Source: Himantopus leucocephalus
Lineage: Eukaryota; Chordata; Aves; Charadriiformes; Recurvirostridae
Reading direction: 5' to 3'
Length of the DNA: 64,000 nt
NCBI GenBank assembly: GCA_003993805.1
Contig: RSEF01000002.1
Span: 76,867,772-76,931,771, forward strand
Positions 51,508 to 64,000 of this stretch are shown here, in pieces. The notes beneath the pieces are model-generated. The model was not told the origin of the DNA. It searched no databases and saw nothing but the letters and a program-made list of their open reading frames with translations. A program made the position numbers and the translations under genes. Positions within the stretch are counted from its first letter, which is position 1, and every line of letters starts with the position of its first letter.

Positions 51508-52325
51508 CTATTTTAAGAAGGATGAAAATAAGAAAAAGTAGATTAAGTAATCAGTTCAAACGACATACAGATTTTCCCTATTTTAATGAGTCATTCAAGT
51601 TTTTTTAGAGCAAATGAGTAATTATTGCTCAATTTTTATACTTTCTTATTCAACTGTGTTAACATTTTACAACTGACGAAATACTATTTCAAAGTGAACC
51701 ACTTAGCATTTTAATGTGGTAAGACCCCTGTGCAATTAAAAACAATCACTCTTTCCTATTTAAAATGTTTAACTGTGCTGCAGATATTTTATAGTTTTCT
51801 TTGGCTCCAGATCTACATTTTACAACTAAATTATGCATCTCAGGATATGGAAAAAGTCATAGAAGGTTTTCTTTTTAGAAAAGTGTAATTTCATTATGTT
51901 AATTAATGTCATAGCTTTAAGAGTTATCACTGGGCTTTGCAAACAACTTTTTGTGTTTTCAAATTATGTTTTAAAAATTATTAACAATATATGATATTTA
52001 AGTGAGTCACTTAAAAGTACCAATGACTAAGTCAAAGACAATGGCTTGACTGAAAAAAGTCTAACTAGCTGGTCACTGTAACAGAATGAGTACAAACTGT
52101 CTTCACACTGCATTAAAAGTCTTACTGCCTTCATTGCATACAGGATCAAGCCTTGGTCAACAGTTTCACGCAATTAAGTTTCTATTAGCATCTGTTAATA
52201 AATACATTAAATATAGCCTTAAAACTTTTTCTATCCAGACTAAAAAGCATTCTATTTTGTAATAAGAATAATTTCCTAACACAGAATAATAAAATTTCAT
52301 TTATAGTAGCGAAAATTTACATTGC

Positions 52326-52341
52326 ATGCAAATATTTGCAT
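52326..52341. promoter_or_regulatory. Palindrome of two facing octamer motifs
   Basis: ATGCAAAT directly followed by ATTTGCAT, a perfect 16-bp palindrome. ATGCAAAT is the classical site for POU/Oct factors, so both strands carry a full octamer. It lies deep in the W1-W2 intron. Function is inference; the motif itself is plain. Confidence 0.4.
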
Positions 52342-53479
52342 TTTTCAACTCATGACTTATTTTTAATTAACCAAAAAAAAAAGAGTGGGACTGTTTTAGC
52401 CTTTTTGATCATTGCGTGTAGAAGTTTCTACATTATCTGGTCTAGTGACTATACTTTAAGCAAAGATGAAAAAAAATTACATCAGTCTCGCTGGGTGGCT
52501 TGCATGCCATTTTCTCTAGTCAACACTGTGGGTGGCCTGCTCATGTTAAAAGTAGTCTTTGTAAAATAATTGTTATATCTAAATAATGTTTAAACTCTGT
52601 TGAAATTTTGAAGCCTTGATGTAAAAAAAGTTTTGTCAGGATAGCCATTTCTACTGCATACTATTTAGCATAGAATACTTTAATCCATTAAGGAGAAATA
52701 CACAATGAAAACAGCTAGCTGCACATTTAAATACAGGCAGTATGATTTTTCTCTTGAGGTTATAATAAGTGCTTGTTTTGTAAATCCTGCTAGTAACTAA
52801 CATTTGTTTTGTTTGAATTCATATGTTTCTTGTCCACTCTTTTAACAGCCAAGAAGCAATGTACTATATCTGGGAATTAAAGTTACAGTCACAAAGCATT
52901 TTTTTTAATTTAATACAAATGTTTTTAAAAGGTAATTGACAACTGCAAGAATAGCACTGTGATTTCCATCTTTAGTTTAAAACTACACGCCTTCATCTCT
53001 TTATGAATTAATTTGCTGTAGAAATCCTCAAATCCAGTAAATTATTTTACTTTTTTCTATGGGCACTTTCTGTTTTACATAGAAAATTAAATATATCAAA
53101 TTAGTTATTAGTGTCTTAATGAAATTGAATACTTCATGCAAAACAGGTCTCCCTTTTTAGACTTAAAAAAATATTGTAAAATTTCTTCCCTGCTCACCCC
53201 TCCAAATCTTTTCTACATTAACAATCTTTAGCTCTTGGCTACTGATGAATAATCTAAATCTAAATAATAAAGTCCATGGATAAAGAGTTAGGTCCTATAT
53301 TGACTTACTATGTTTTCAAAATAGATGATTCATCTACTGTGTACTTCAAAAAAAAGCTCTTGTTATCCAACAGTTGTCTTTCATAGAGCCTGACAAAAAC
53401 ACCACACAATGGACTTTTGATTAACCTCCTTTAAGATAGAATTCTTCCTGAAATTCATTATAGCATGCCATACGTTTTT

Positions 53480-53545
53480 ATATATAAAAATACATATTTT
53501 TATATATATATTTGTAATAGATTTAAATATATATATATTTAATAG
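53480..53545. repeat. TA-rich tract
   Basis: Alternating TATATA runs separated by A/T stretches, self-complementary in part. Simple-sequence DNA. Confidence 0.75.
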
Positions 53546-55351
53546 CTTGTTTAGCAATTAAATTTAGCAGAAATTCCAAACACTTATAATTCCACCTATA
53601 ACACCAGATTGTGCTTCTACTATCCCATGCCATTTCAATTCAATAATTTGGCACACTCTCGATGTACATTCAGATGCTGTGACAAGATCCTTATTCCTAC
53701 AAGTTGGTAATCAAGCTCGTAAGACCAACTGTCTCTCAAAATACGCACCTAAAGTCCAAAAACTGTAAAATTTGACTAAAGATTTGAAGTCATTTTTGAA
53801 AGCAGGTCCTGTTACTCATGGATTATGGAAGCTTTTCAATGGTCAGACAAGAAACAAAGCTTTGAACCTAAACTACTTTGCATAATATTATTTACTCTTT
53901 TTAAATCCTTGTATTCCTACTTCCCTGCCTCCCACCCATCATGACTTGCAAAGTATCGGGAGGAAAAACAGCCAATTCTTTTCACAGCAGAGCCAAACTT
54001 AATACCACTCTGAAGTGCCTGGCACAAGTTCCTCTACAGATCCAGTCTGAAAAAGACAGTCTGGATTATCTGCATACAGATTTCAGCCACCATTTATCAA
54101 ATGAAACAGCAATTCTATCTTATAGGTAGATTTGTCTCATATTGGTGCATGTAGGAAAATGTCACAGACATAAATTCTGTTTTTTTTTATTTAAAAATCT
54201 GTCACACAATTTTGTCAAAGGGAAAGTGCCCTCCAATGAATCTGTGCTTGGTGCAAGACTTGGCATAAATACAGAGAATCAAGGATTGCACTGGCAAATT
54301 TCAGCAAATGCTTTTTTCTCCTACCCTATATGTATCAAATATTCTACACGCATGGACACACATACTATGGTCTTTATATAGTGTGTATGTCAGGTTTTTT
54401 GTGGGGTTTTTGGTGTTTTTCGGTTTTTGAGGGTTTTTGCATTGTAGGCAACAAGATGGGGGAATAACAACACTCAAACTACACCTTTATTGTGAGCATT
54501 AATGAATTTCTACTAAAAAGAGCTAGAGCTGTTCACAAAACCCCCTGCTTTCTTTGTGCTCCCCACACAAGCACACATACAGTCACTGCTTTCTTCATAC
54601 AAGAGAAGAAAAACAGTGAACTTCCATGTCACTTTCTTGATTTCATAAAACACACTCAGACTTTCCAACACTGAGTCAGCTATCTGCGTGTCATTCCTGC
54701 TTATTGACACAGCACTAAGGGAAACATCCCTTCCTCTGTGAAAAAAATCACAATGAAACAAAGTAAAATTATCTTGGCAGAAGTCCCAGAATTAAAAAAG
54801 TAACTTTTTTGATCTGATGAAACACATACCGAACTGCAGTAAATTCAAGCCATCTCTCTCAATGCAATCCTACAGCTCGTGCAGAGAAAAAGAAAAGTAC
54901 TGACAGCTTTTCAAAGTTTCTAAAAAGAATGCTTATTCCAAGTAGCCTAAACGGCAGCACATTAAGTAAAAAAGATTCTGTTAATAGACCTTGTAATTAC
55001 AAACAATTTGTATTTGGTTTTTTCCTCTTTTCCTCAAAATTCCTTTGTTCACCCTCCTACAGTTTTGTCTAACATAGCTCCTGTTTTCTGTGTACACTTA
55101 AAATTAAATGCATTCTGGTGGCATCGCAAAGTGCTTTAGAACTCCTTTGTTATCATGAACGCCACTGAAAGTCACAGCAAAAAGGTGCCACTTATTTCAA
55201 AAGGTGCACCCTAAAATCACTACCATCAAACAGGAACAGGCAAGAGAGACTGTACTGTTTTCTACTTTCTACCATATTCCTAGGAATATATTAAAGCTTG
55301 TTAGAAAGTCCAAAGTCCATAAATAGTTGCTGCTGGAAGGACAAAACTTAC

Positions 55352-55432
55352 TGTTCAGTACATTCTCCAGTTTTTGCGTCATGGATCCTTCTACTTTTTC
55401 CGTTCCATCCGCTTCCAGTTTTTGATGGATTG
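55352..55432 (-). CDS. EXOC2: EXOC2 exon W1 (about residues 221-247)
   Basis: 81 nt, the most upstream exon in the window. The acceptor ends in TTCCAG at 55433 and the donor is GTAAGT from 55351. It translates to [16 protein letters not shown] followed by [11 protein letters not shown], matching human EXOC2 almost exactly. The first codon (Ala) takes its first base from a preceding exon beyond this window's visible exons. The exon leaves one base, A, of an Arg codon for W2 (phase 1 in, phase 1 out). Confidence 0.96.
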
Positions 55433-58400
55433 CTGGAATAAAGTGTCTAGTTAAAATGCAGAACATTTTAATAGGTGGGAATACATTACATCAAAGTGAC
55501 ACTTTTAAACATTTTAAAAATTAAAAATAAAGTGTTATTTTTCTTGTTAGACATAAAAAATACAAACATTCTTCATGGCAGCAAAGTCTAGTGGAGGACA
55601 GGGCTTAGAGCCAGAAATTGCAGAATTTTAACCATTACTTTGACACAGACTCCCTGTATCTTCTTGAACAAGACAGTAATGCTCAAGGAAAAAAAAAGTA
55701 GGGAGAATAATCCCAATTAGCTATCTTGTAGTATGTGTTAATTCAATTTAGTATTTTGAAAAGTAAGTACCATTCAAGCACAAAATATTCTTGCTTTGTA
55801 GGGCAAAACTTTTACACTAATCTCATAAAAAAGGGATTACCAACAATTGAAGGACAGAGAGAGAGTGTCATGGGGAATTTGGATGACCCCAAAATCATGT
55901 GCTTGAACACTCCCCCACCATTTGATTTCATCTATACAAATGCACACTCAAAACATGTGATTGAAGTGTATCTTGTAGCAACACACTGTATTAACCATTA
56001 CACAGAATCATTGTGGTGTTTTTGCTTAAAACCACATGAAAATGGAGGGGTGTTTGCTTTTTGTTTTTTTAAGATGCTATTTTTTTCCTGTCCTAAAAGC
56101 CCAAAAGCCCCAATTCTTGTTTCCATGTGGTATTACTACTGGATGTGGAAATATGTAGTACAAGCATTAATTTTTTATGCTATTATAATTTCTTTTTCGG
56201 GACAGGAGAGATCTACCAGTATACCCTGACTACACAATGCCACTCCGTAAATACGAACAGTGAATGGAACGTAGGTATTCCTTTCTATTTCCCCTCTCTT
56301 ACACAGCCTTCCTTTCCTCTTCCTCTCTGTTCAGAACAACTGGCAGAGATTATTTTTTTTTAAAGGTAATATTCCTGTATATATGCATATGGCATATATA
56401 GTACAATTACTTAAAAATATGATTTTCCTTTTAAATTTTTAATCTGTTAACATACATGAAATCCTCTATATCAAATAGCCATCAGTTCCTGTTGCTTTAG
56501 ATACAATTAAGGCTTCTAAAAAACCTGCTGCTTCCTGATGGTTCTCAGTAGAATGAGGTGAAGCTAAGCTACCCTTGAAAACGTTGATGTTCTGTGCTTT
56601 CATGAAAGTGAGTAACCATATATTTTATTTCAGAACACAAATACAGTCCTGAAACCAATGTCCCAATTATCTTGCTTTGGATTGCATGGCAGAGCAATCT
56701 GAGTCCCTCAACCGGATTCTTTTAAGATGAAACCATACTAGAAGATGCACTCTATGAGTATACCTAGTGTGCTCCAGCAGATACCAGGGATCCGGTCCAC
56801 TGGGTGATACTCGAGCTAGTCTGAAGTACCACCCCGAACTACACATAATGTACACACTGATATGTCGTTGCCAGCTGTTTTCTTCTACAACACTACCCCT
56901 ACTTGCCCCTGCTACATCGATGCAGATTAAGAAGAACAACTGAACACAGGTAGAAACTACCTTTAGTAAGGCAACCCTGTGGCCTCCGTCCTACTGTAAA
57001 CAGAGGGTGGCTATTCTGAAACAGGATGGCCCTTGATAGTCTCCAGCCTCCTTCAAAGGAGGAATTTTTACTGGGGGGAGAGGGGAAAGAAGAAAATTCC
57101 ATTAATCTCAAACATCCAAATTTGACCCTTAAAATGGATCCTATGCAAAGAATTTCAGTAAGCTTTGCTTTCTTGAAAGTGCAAGAGCACCTCTTTATTT
57201 TTGGTATTAAAACCATTCCAGAAAAAAAAATATCTAATTTAGGACACCGTATTTCTTAAGACAATCAACACTGAAATGAAATTAAGTGAAACTAACAGAT
57301 TCTTGCATATTCTAAGGAACAAAGATCTATCTTAAAAGATGGTGTATTCTTAACTGTAGCACATATTTTATATATGACACGGACACCACTTACCTACAAG
57401 AATATCATTATAATTCTGTAACAAAAACATTAAAGGTTCTAATGATACCATATCTAATGATACCATCAATTCTAGTCATGTGTAGCCAATTACAGTACTG
57501 CAATTAATGTTAGATACTGAAAGGCAAGTTCATCAGAACAGCAACCGCAACATAAGCAGATATTTTAAAACCAAATGGTGCAAGTACTATTGGAACCACA
57601 TGAAAGTGTAATGATTTGAATTTAAATGTTTTTAAATCATTCTATGAAGCATATTTTCAAAAGGTATTTTTAAATAGATGTGGATTAAAGAAGTAAGTTA
57701 TATATTGCCTCAAAGATTTTTAAAATGTAGTATTTTGGAACAATTACATAGCATTAATTGCTGACCAATTAACTATAATGTTACTCCTGGAGGGGACACA
57801 CATCAGAATTTCCAGAACTGAACTAAACTTCTATCAAAACCAGTTTTTGCTGCAAATATATGCAAACATGGTGACGACTTCCTTTAATACACAGAACAAG
57901 AAGTTTTGAAAGAGCATGATTTACCATATTACCACTTTCAAAAACATCATGAACTATAGTTTTTTATTCTGAAAGCAGCTTATTTAGAAATTGTATCATG
58001 ATCATTAACCAGGTCCTGAACTTTTTAAAAGACACCTTCTCCAAAGCAGTTCTCCTTCTTATGTCCTTTAGATAAGAATATACAATAGCAATACTATTCC
58101 CTCCTCTTCCTTTGAGAAGACGGAAGAGAACATTTTTCACACTGGTAGCCTTTAAAGTTGGCAGCTTGGAATAAAGTATTCGAGATTCTTAGTTCGAAAA
58201 TAGTAGTGTTGTAAACTCAGAAGAATGATCCTGTTAAGCCATTTCATAGGCATGTTCAAACAGAGAAAAACATGCCAATGCAGAAAAAATAAAACTAAAA
58301 CTAAAAATAAGACAAGGTATTAAGTTCCAGAAAGGTGGAAAGCACTGTGGAGTACAGATAAAGGCATTTTTAATATATGTAACAGGTAATGTAAAATAGA

Positions 58401-61400
58401 AGGGATTTTTGTACCACTGTCTGAAAAAACTATAGACCTACCTAAGTGACTCTGTACATACAGGGAAACACAGCAAATCCGCTTGTGTATGTTTAACGTG
58501 CTGCTTTGTGTACTGTAGCAATTTTTATACATATTCAGATTCAGCAGTAAGTGCATTTATATGTACACCAAAGTTGGGTTACCAAAAAAAAAAAAAAGGT
58601 TTAAGTTTTCATAGAGAAAGATGTTATGAAAAATGCTTTATCAGAAAGTCTAAGCTTACTTTGTTCACATCAACTGATTTTATAAAAGCAAAGTACATGT
58701 TCCTTCCATGGGGACCAGACAAAAAGTCTCTGAGTTAGAAGTTTAGACAAGCAAAACTATATGCAGTCAAAAGAAAGATCTGCAGCCCTAATCAGATTGG
58801 AAGGCATCTAGAGATACTCAAGTTACATAGGTTTAGTACTCTAAGGTATACGAGTAACAGTGGGCTGGTGCTATCTGGGATAATCCCCATTCTTTTGCAT
58901 CCACGTGCTTCCTTTTGCTGGATCTAGCAATCACCCAGTTGCAGGGCAGCTATACAAGAGGCTTTGGTGGAAAACTAACTCAGTAAGCAAGAGACTCTAT
59001 TGATCAGTAAGCTTGTCTAAACCTTATCCCAGCTGCACCACTGCAATACATGGAAAGAGGAAGGAGCCAAGGGCAGGTGGAAAGCCAGCCTACATCTCTT
59101 GCAGCAGTTAAGATTAACTTCAAACGCGACTTCATACCCTCAACTCATCACAGGCTGCAGTAAGAAGAGCAAGGAGAAAATTTTAGGTCTTTGAAGGCCT
59201 GAAGTAAAAGCTGGACAGACTTTTTTCTTGAATTGCCAGTTACCCTGGACTTAACCGATACTAACCGTACAAGTTAGAACAGCAGTTGGAAACCTAGGAG
59301 AGCCTGTTTACAGTTATTGAGGAGTTTTACTGTAATGAGCATAAAATAAATAAAGATGAGGAGAGGCTAAGTCTAGATGCTTCAACTAAGGCCAGAAAAT
59401 TAACTGTATTTTGCATCATCTTTGCCAATAAGTGTTCAAGTTTCCCAGCTAAGTCAGAATATTTAAAAGGCTTGCAAACATCAGAGCTGCAGGGAGAAAC
59501 TAAGAACAGTGAAGAGGCTAAGTTTAGAGCTCACAATCTCTAACCTGTGACTAAATACTTCAGAATTGGTTATTTTTGGTCAAAACACATGAAAGTTCAA
59601 TCTGCAAATAAGCCATAGTACAGGCCTTGTAGTAAAATAAACTGCAATTAATTCACTGCTGCTTGTGTTGAAAACAATTTTATTTAATCTGAGGAAAGAA
59701 TGGTTTTCTACTTGGCAACCATAAATCTAACAAATTAAACCACGCTTGCCAGGATCATGCAGTTTTTGACTGGCAAATTTCATTCTTCATTTATTCATTA
59801 CACATTTTTAAAACATATTTTGAGACCAAAAACAGTATTCTCAAAACTTCCTCAGCCTAACATAGCAACATAGATGTGAGTCTTCTACTATTTTCTGATT
59901 AAAAGATGGTGAGAAATGCATTTGGTATATCTGAATATCTTACCCATTTCCACAGAAATATGGTTAAAGGCAAAAAAAAAAAAGTACTTCAAATGAATCA
60001 AACCCTTTCAGTCAGATGCAGAAAATAAGAGGGGAAAGAAAATACAAAAAAGGAAAGACTGACTCAGCAAAGTATTTCTGAAGATCTGATGTGGTAACTA
60101 TAAACAGCTTGGCACCAAAAGCACAGTAATGGAGAGATGAAGAATACACGTTAACATGCTGCCAGCATTCAAGCCAATGCATCAATAAAAATGCCTTTGA
60201 TTCCCTTTATCGAAAGATTAATGATTTTCTGTAATTTGAACAAAACATAAGAAGGTTATTGATGAGGACAGGACCCTTGTAGGGTGTAGGGTAAAAAAAT
60301 CTTCTGAGTGGACTCAATAGGAGAACGGATTCAACAATGAAAACCTAAAAAACCTGAAGTTTGTTACTTTGGCCATTAGTCAATACTTCTAAGGTTCTTT
60401 TTTGTTTGGGTTGTTTTTTCTCCCCAAGATTTCTAGATATTTTTGCAAATTGCATGACAAACTTGGCTCTATTTTGGTAAACACTGCTAATCCAAGTAAA
60501 AATTACAAAATACTGAAGTAAATGTAGTACTGTCTTTAATTGCCTTTTTTGTGTTTTGTTTCTCTAGCATTTACTTTTTCAAGCTTGTTTACCCAACACA
60601 GTGGTAAAAATCAAAGCAAATGGACAGACTTCAAACGACACACACACAAAAAAAATTTAAAGCACAGTGCTAGGAGAGGATGTTTCATGGAAAGAAGAGA
60701 CCAAAAATTGTAGTCTAACAAAACTGTGAGGCCTGATAACTTTGCTCTCACGCAGGTTTGTATTTAAGCAAATGTGACGTTTCTAGGCAAATATCTCAAA
60801 AATAGACAGCAACACGGGGTTTGTTATTCTGCTTATGGATCCACTAAAAATTCCAGAACTGGATTTAGGCCTTTGCTGGGATACTTCAGAATTTTAGAGT
60901 ATGGGAAATGCTATTCTCTTTTTACCAACACAGGGCTAACCTTCTGGATCTATGAAAGCTAATGGTAGAAACAAAAGCAGGTTTTAAATGTAGCATGTAT
61001 TTTAAAAGTGGTATGGAAGTCAAAACGCAATGATGTAACATGAAATTAAGCTGGTTTTATGGCTTATAGGTCAAGTCTGGCTCAAATTTAATCACAGGTA
61101 ATTTTTTTGTAGACTTGCAATCAACTGCAGTATTTGCTATTTGAAAACTGCAATTGCAAAACTAACTTACTTTCTTTTTAATACTTTACTATTTTTCAAA
61201 TGCAAACAAAAAAAATTAACTTACCTGAAAAACACAGATTCATAAAACATGACAGCCACACAGTAGCTAAAATCTACCATGACTGCATCCATTTCTAGAA
61301 ATTCTGCTAGTAATTAATTTAGATCTCTAAACCAAATACTGATTTTAAAGAAGCTATATGAGCAGTCAGCATAAAACCAGGTACAGGCTTGGGCACAGAA

Positions 61401-64000
61401 ATTTCAGTATGGACTGAGACAACTCCTGCAGTTTCACACTTTTTCAAATCAGACCATCTCTTGCTTGAGACACTGAAAAAAACACCCACTAGACAATGCT
61501 ATGCAAGAACCTGCATGAAAGGAAAGGTTGAGCCTTTTCTCAATCACAATCACATAATTTTTGCCTTTTTAGAGTTGCCTTAAGATAGGAATTGGTCTGC
61601 TACAGAAATTGGTTGTCGACATTGCACAAAGAGGAAGCATCCACCTGAGACTAAACTACCTGCCACCACTTAGATACTTCACCAGCACTCCTTTGTCAGG
61701 TCATCTCTCTCTCAGCATACATTGCTCATTGCAGTGTCCCCCTTTTTATCTAGTGCTGCAAGATCAGAATGTAAGTCTTCAACAAGCAAACAAATCAGCA
61801 TGACTATTTTTTTCATCGTGCATACATGAGAAGGCCCATAAACGTAAGGACAAAGTATGTAGCAATAATAGGGCAATTGCTTCTTATTCAGCTGTTCTGT
61901 ACAAGCGTAGCCTTTGGACATGAGCATCCACTCGGAAGGCTGGACAGTGAGCTTAGAGCACATCAGCTATTGCCTCATGGAGGCATGATCCTAATCCTTA
62001 AACTGAAATAATCTAACTTGCATCTACAGTGGGGCACATAAATACATGTAAACTGTTACTCTGAAGTGACTGATATGCTGTTAGATACATGCCCGATACA
62101 TGCAGCATCTTAATTTACCCTTGCCAGCTTGTTTCCATGGCCCTGTTCTTTCTTAACCTCTGTGAATTACCATATTGAAAATTACTACCTATAATAGCAC
62201 GCTGTTCTTACCCTGCAAAGACTATATTCTATCACTTGGCGTGGGATGAGGAAGGTAACATTAGCAGACACACAGCACACTGAGCACTCAACACAGAGCT
62301 ATTCTAGCCATTTCAAGTCAGCTGTGTAACATTTAGGTAATAATCATATGTTTGAATTTGATTCACTCAAGTCCAAATGTTTAATAAAAATTCATACTAT
62401 TTGGGAAAATGTATATGAGACCAAAGTAAGACAAAAATGTCAATTAGATATGTTACAAAACTGGAACGTGGCAACAGCAAAACCTGGTGCAATAGTCTGA
62501 TGCTGTACTACCTAGCAAAAACAGTCATGGAATAGCATTTCATTGGACAAATATGCCAAAAGACAAAGAGTGAACCGAGATAAGAGCTAGCAATGTAAAA
62601 ACACTTCAAAATTAGTCAGTCTAGTTTGCAAATAGAATCACTAACGAAAAATTGAAGAGAGCATGTACTGTCTTTAAATTCAAACATGACATAACTCCTC
62701 AAAAGCCAGAAGCAAAGGGACACATATAACAGACAAGCATCAGTTTTTAGTTTCTCAAATTTCCAGTTTGACTCAGACTTGAATATATATCCAGTGGTTT
62801 CTTTTGTTTTAGTTTCAGAGAAAATTAATTTAACAGACATATGGCAACAGAATACGCTTACTCATACTGAATCAGATCCTGGATCACTGTCATGCTCATT
62901 CTAGAATGGGCATTAGGGGATGAAGTGTAAAAATATTCTATAGGAAGGAAAAAAACAAAGCCAAAAACCCAGTCATTGACCAGATATAGGATAATTTCAG
63001 CCAGGTAAACATTATCCTTGCTTATATATTAAGTAAGGTATTAGACGAAAGGCCAGCTACAGTCCAAGTTCCCCATCATAGTGGCATCCCCGTAGGCCAC
63101 GTATCTGAACAGAAGTGGAAAGGGAAAAAAGGAATAGTGCTGCAACAGCCGGCAGTGCTTCTTTTGTACAGATTTTTTCTGAAAATCATGTCAAATGTCT
63201 TCGTAGTTGTAACTGCACAAGAAGAACTGTTGCCATGACAAACAAGAGGCAAATCTAAATCGCGAATTAGTTCAACATATATGTGTTTCTAAGACAACAC
63301 AGCATCTTCTTTACTTGCCAATGTCATACTTGCACGTTTTGGCATAATCGAGTGACTGAAGTGGTCATTTCCCTATTTTTTCCTTTCACTTAAATAAGAA
63401 ACTCTGCAGCCTAAGGCTCTTTGTAAAGAGCACTTCTGAAAAAGTATATTCAAAGTAAATTAATTTGCTAACTTTCCAAAGACTTCTGTGCGGGAAATGA
63501 CTTGCTTATGACAATAAAACACGACTTGTCTACAAGCATATAAACAGCAGCCCTTTTAGGAATGCTACTTTCTAGGTTGCCATTAGAATTATGCGAAATA
63601 AATCAGCTGAACTCCCCGATGTTGACAAGTGGGTCAAGTTGAGGTGAGCCCAGTTCCCCTCAGCTCAGCTTACACCTCCCTTCAGCTGACGAAACAAACT
63701 TCCTGTTGAACATCGCTGCAGCAAAGTCACTGTCAAACTGTCAGCCAAGCTAACGGGCAGAGAGACATGAGGATCTGATAAGGCAATTCTATTTTCCAAG
63801 AAATTAAACCAAACAAGCAAGGGTTCTGGCCTATTTGATCTCTTATTTTCTTAGTAAACAGTTTCTAAATCACAAATTACAATAAACATCTCGGGAGAGC
63901 TTTTTACGGTTTCCATTGCTACTTGTGAAAATATTAATACTTATTTAAATGTGTAATACAGTCTGACAGCATGCTTAAGATCAGACTGATCTTAATGATC
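55433..64000 (-). other. Partial EXOC2 intron upstream of W1
   Basis: Intron 5' of W1; the preceding exon (expected to encode ...STFFEAQDALS) was looked for on the minus strand and not found. The 164-codon plus-strand frame at 55735-56229 has no familiar protein content. A 10-bp-arm inverted repeat sits at 63975-63995. No transposon or RNA gene recognised. Confidence 0.82.
63975..63995. repeat. Inverted repeat, 10-bp arms, 1-nt spacer, at window edge
   Basis: TTAAGATCAG, A, CTGATCTTAA. GTCTGA at 63961-63966 also pairs with TCAGAC at 63981-63986, giving two competing pairings. Confidence 0.65.

Larger units (their letters stand above)
51508..55351 (-). other. EXOC2 intron W1-W2
   Basis: 3844 bp, GT-AG, phase 1. 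Very AT-rich. It includes a perfect 16-bp palindrome of two facing octamer motifs (52326-52341), a TA-rich tract at about 53480-53545 and a G/T-rich plus-strand stretch at about 54390-54440. No gene seen. Confidence 0.85.
7758..55432 (-). other. EXOC2: EXOC2 (SEC5) gene, internal part: 17 exons, both ends missing
   Basis: EXOC2 is the Sec5 subunit of the octameric exocyst, which tethers secretory vesicles to the plasma membrane before SNARE fusion. It is known as an effector of RalA/RalB and a partner of TBK1. Seventeen minus-strand segments, each bounded by splice sites, translate to stretches I recognise from vertebrate EXOC2, in order and without gaps. Examples are [63 protein letters not shown] and [18 protein letters not shown]. 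The joined 1722 nt has no stop and all phases agree. Expected content is the long helical-rod part (the Sec5/EXOC2 family region), with no signal peptide or membrane segment. The N-terminal IPT/TIG Ral-binding domain and the C-terminal ~130 residues are outside the window. Nothing suggests a pseudogene. The identification comes from remembered sequence, not a search. Confidence 0.97.

Noticed and set aside
55735..56229. 164-codon plus-strand open frame
   Set aside because: No recognisable domain, no promoter or splice context, composition like translated AT-rich intron DNA.
1..64000. CRISPR arrays, bacterial operons, tRNA or rRNA genes
   Set aside because: No regularly spaced repeats, no cloverleaf or rRNA-like sequence recognised; the window is vertebrate intron and exon DNA.

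Overview
The window is intronic and exonic DNA of a vertebrate, and the repeats point to a bird. Two repeats identify it: a truncated CR1 LINE with the typical avian 3' end (about 36161-36400), and a roughly 1.08-kb solo LTR of a type common in neoavian birds (36800-37882). I cannot name the species. The DNA is AT-rich and low in CpG, and it contains no bacterial features, tRNA, rRNA or CRISPR array that I can see.

One gene accounts for almost everything: EXOC2 (SEC5), a subunit of the exocyst vesicle-tethering complex, on the minus strand. Seventeen consecutive internal exons (W1-W17 in transcription order) run from 55432 down to 7758. Joined, they give 1722 nt, or 574 codons, with no stop and with every intron phase matching. 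They correspond to roughly residues 221-794 of the 924-residue vertebrate protein, recalled from memory. The N-terminal exons, including the Ral-binding IPT/TIG domain, lie beyond 64000. The last ~130 codons lie below position 1. Sixteen complete introns range from 124 bp to 12.2 kb. All show AG acceptors and GT donors except the intron after W5, where only a GC donor keeps the frame.

Layout by coordinate: 1-7757 is a partial intron with a 100-N gap. 7758-17136 holds W17 to W12, a compact group. 17137-31217 holds W11 to W7 with introns of 0.25-4 kb and the second 100-N gap. 31218-35150 is an intron. 35151-35276 is W6. 35277-47470 is the large intron carrying the CR1, the solo LTR, a long G run, a duplicated block and an unexplained plus-strand reading frame at 45133-45270. 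47471-51507 holds W5 to W2. 51508-55351 is an intron. 55352-55432 is W1. 55433-64000 is a partial intron in which I found no exon.

The assembly shows artefacts. At three places a single N separates two nearly identical copies (about 102, 40 and 117 bp). These look like overlapping contig ends that were not merged. I found no convincing new biological system. The most checkable items are the GC-AG intron, the plus-strand frame at 45133, the double octamer palindrome at 52326-52341 and the false duplications.
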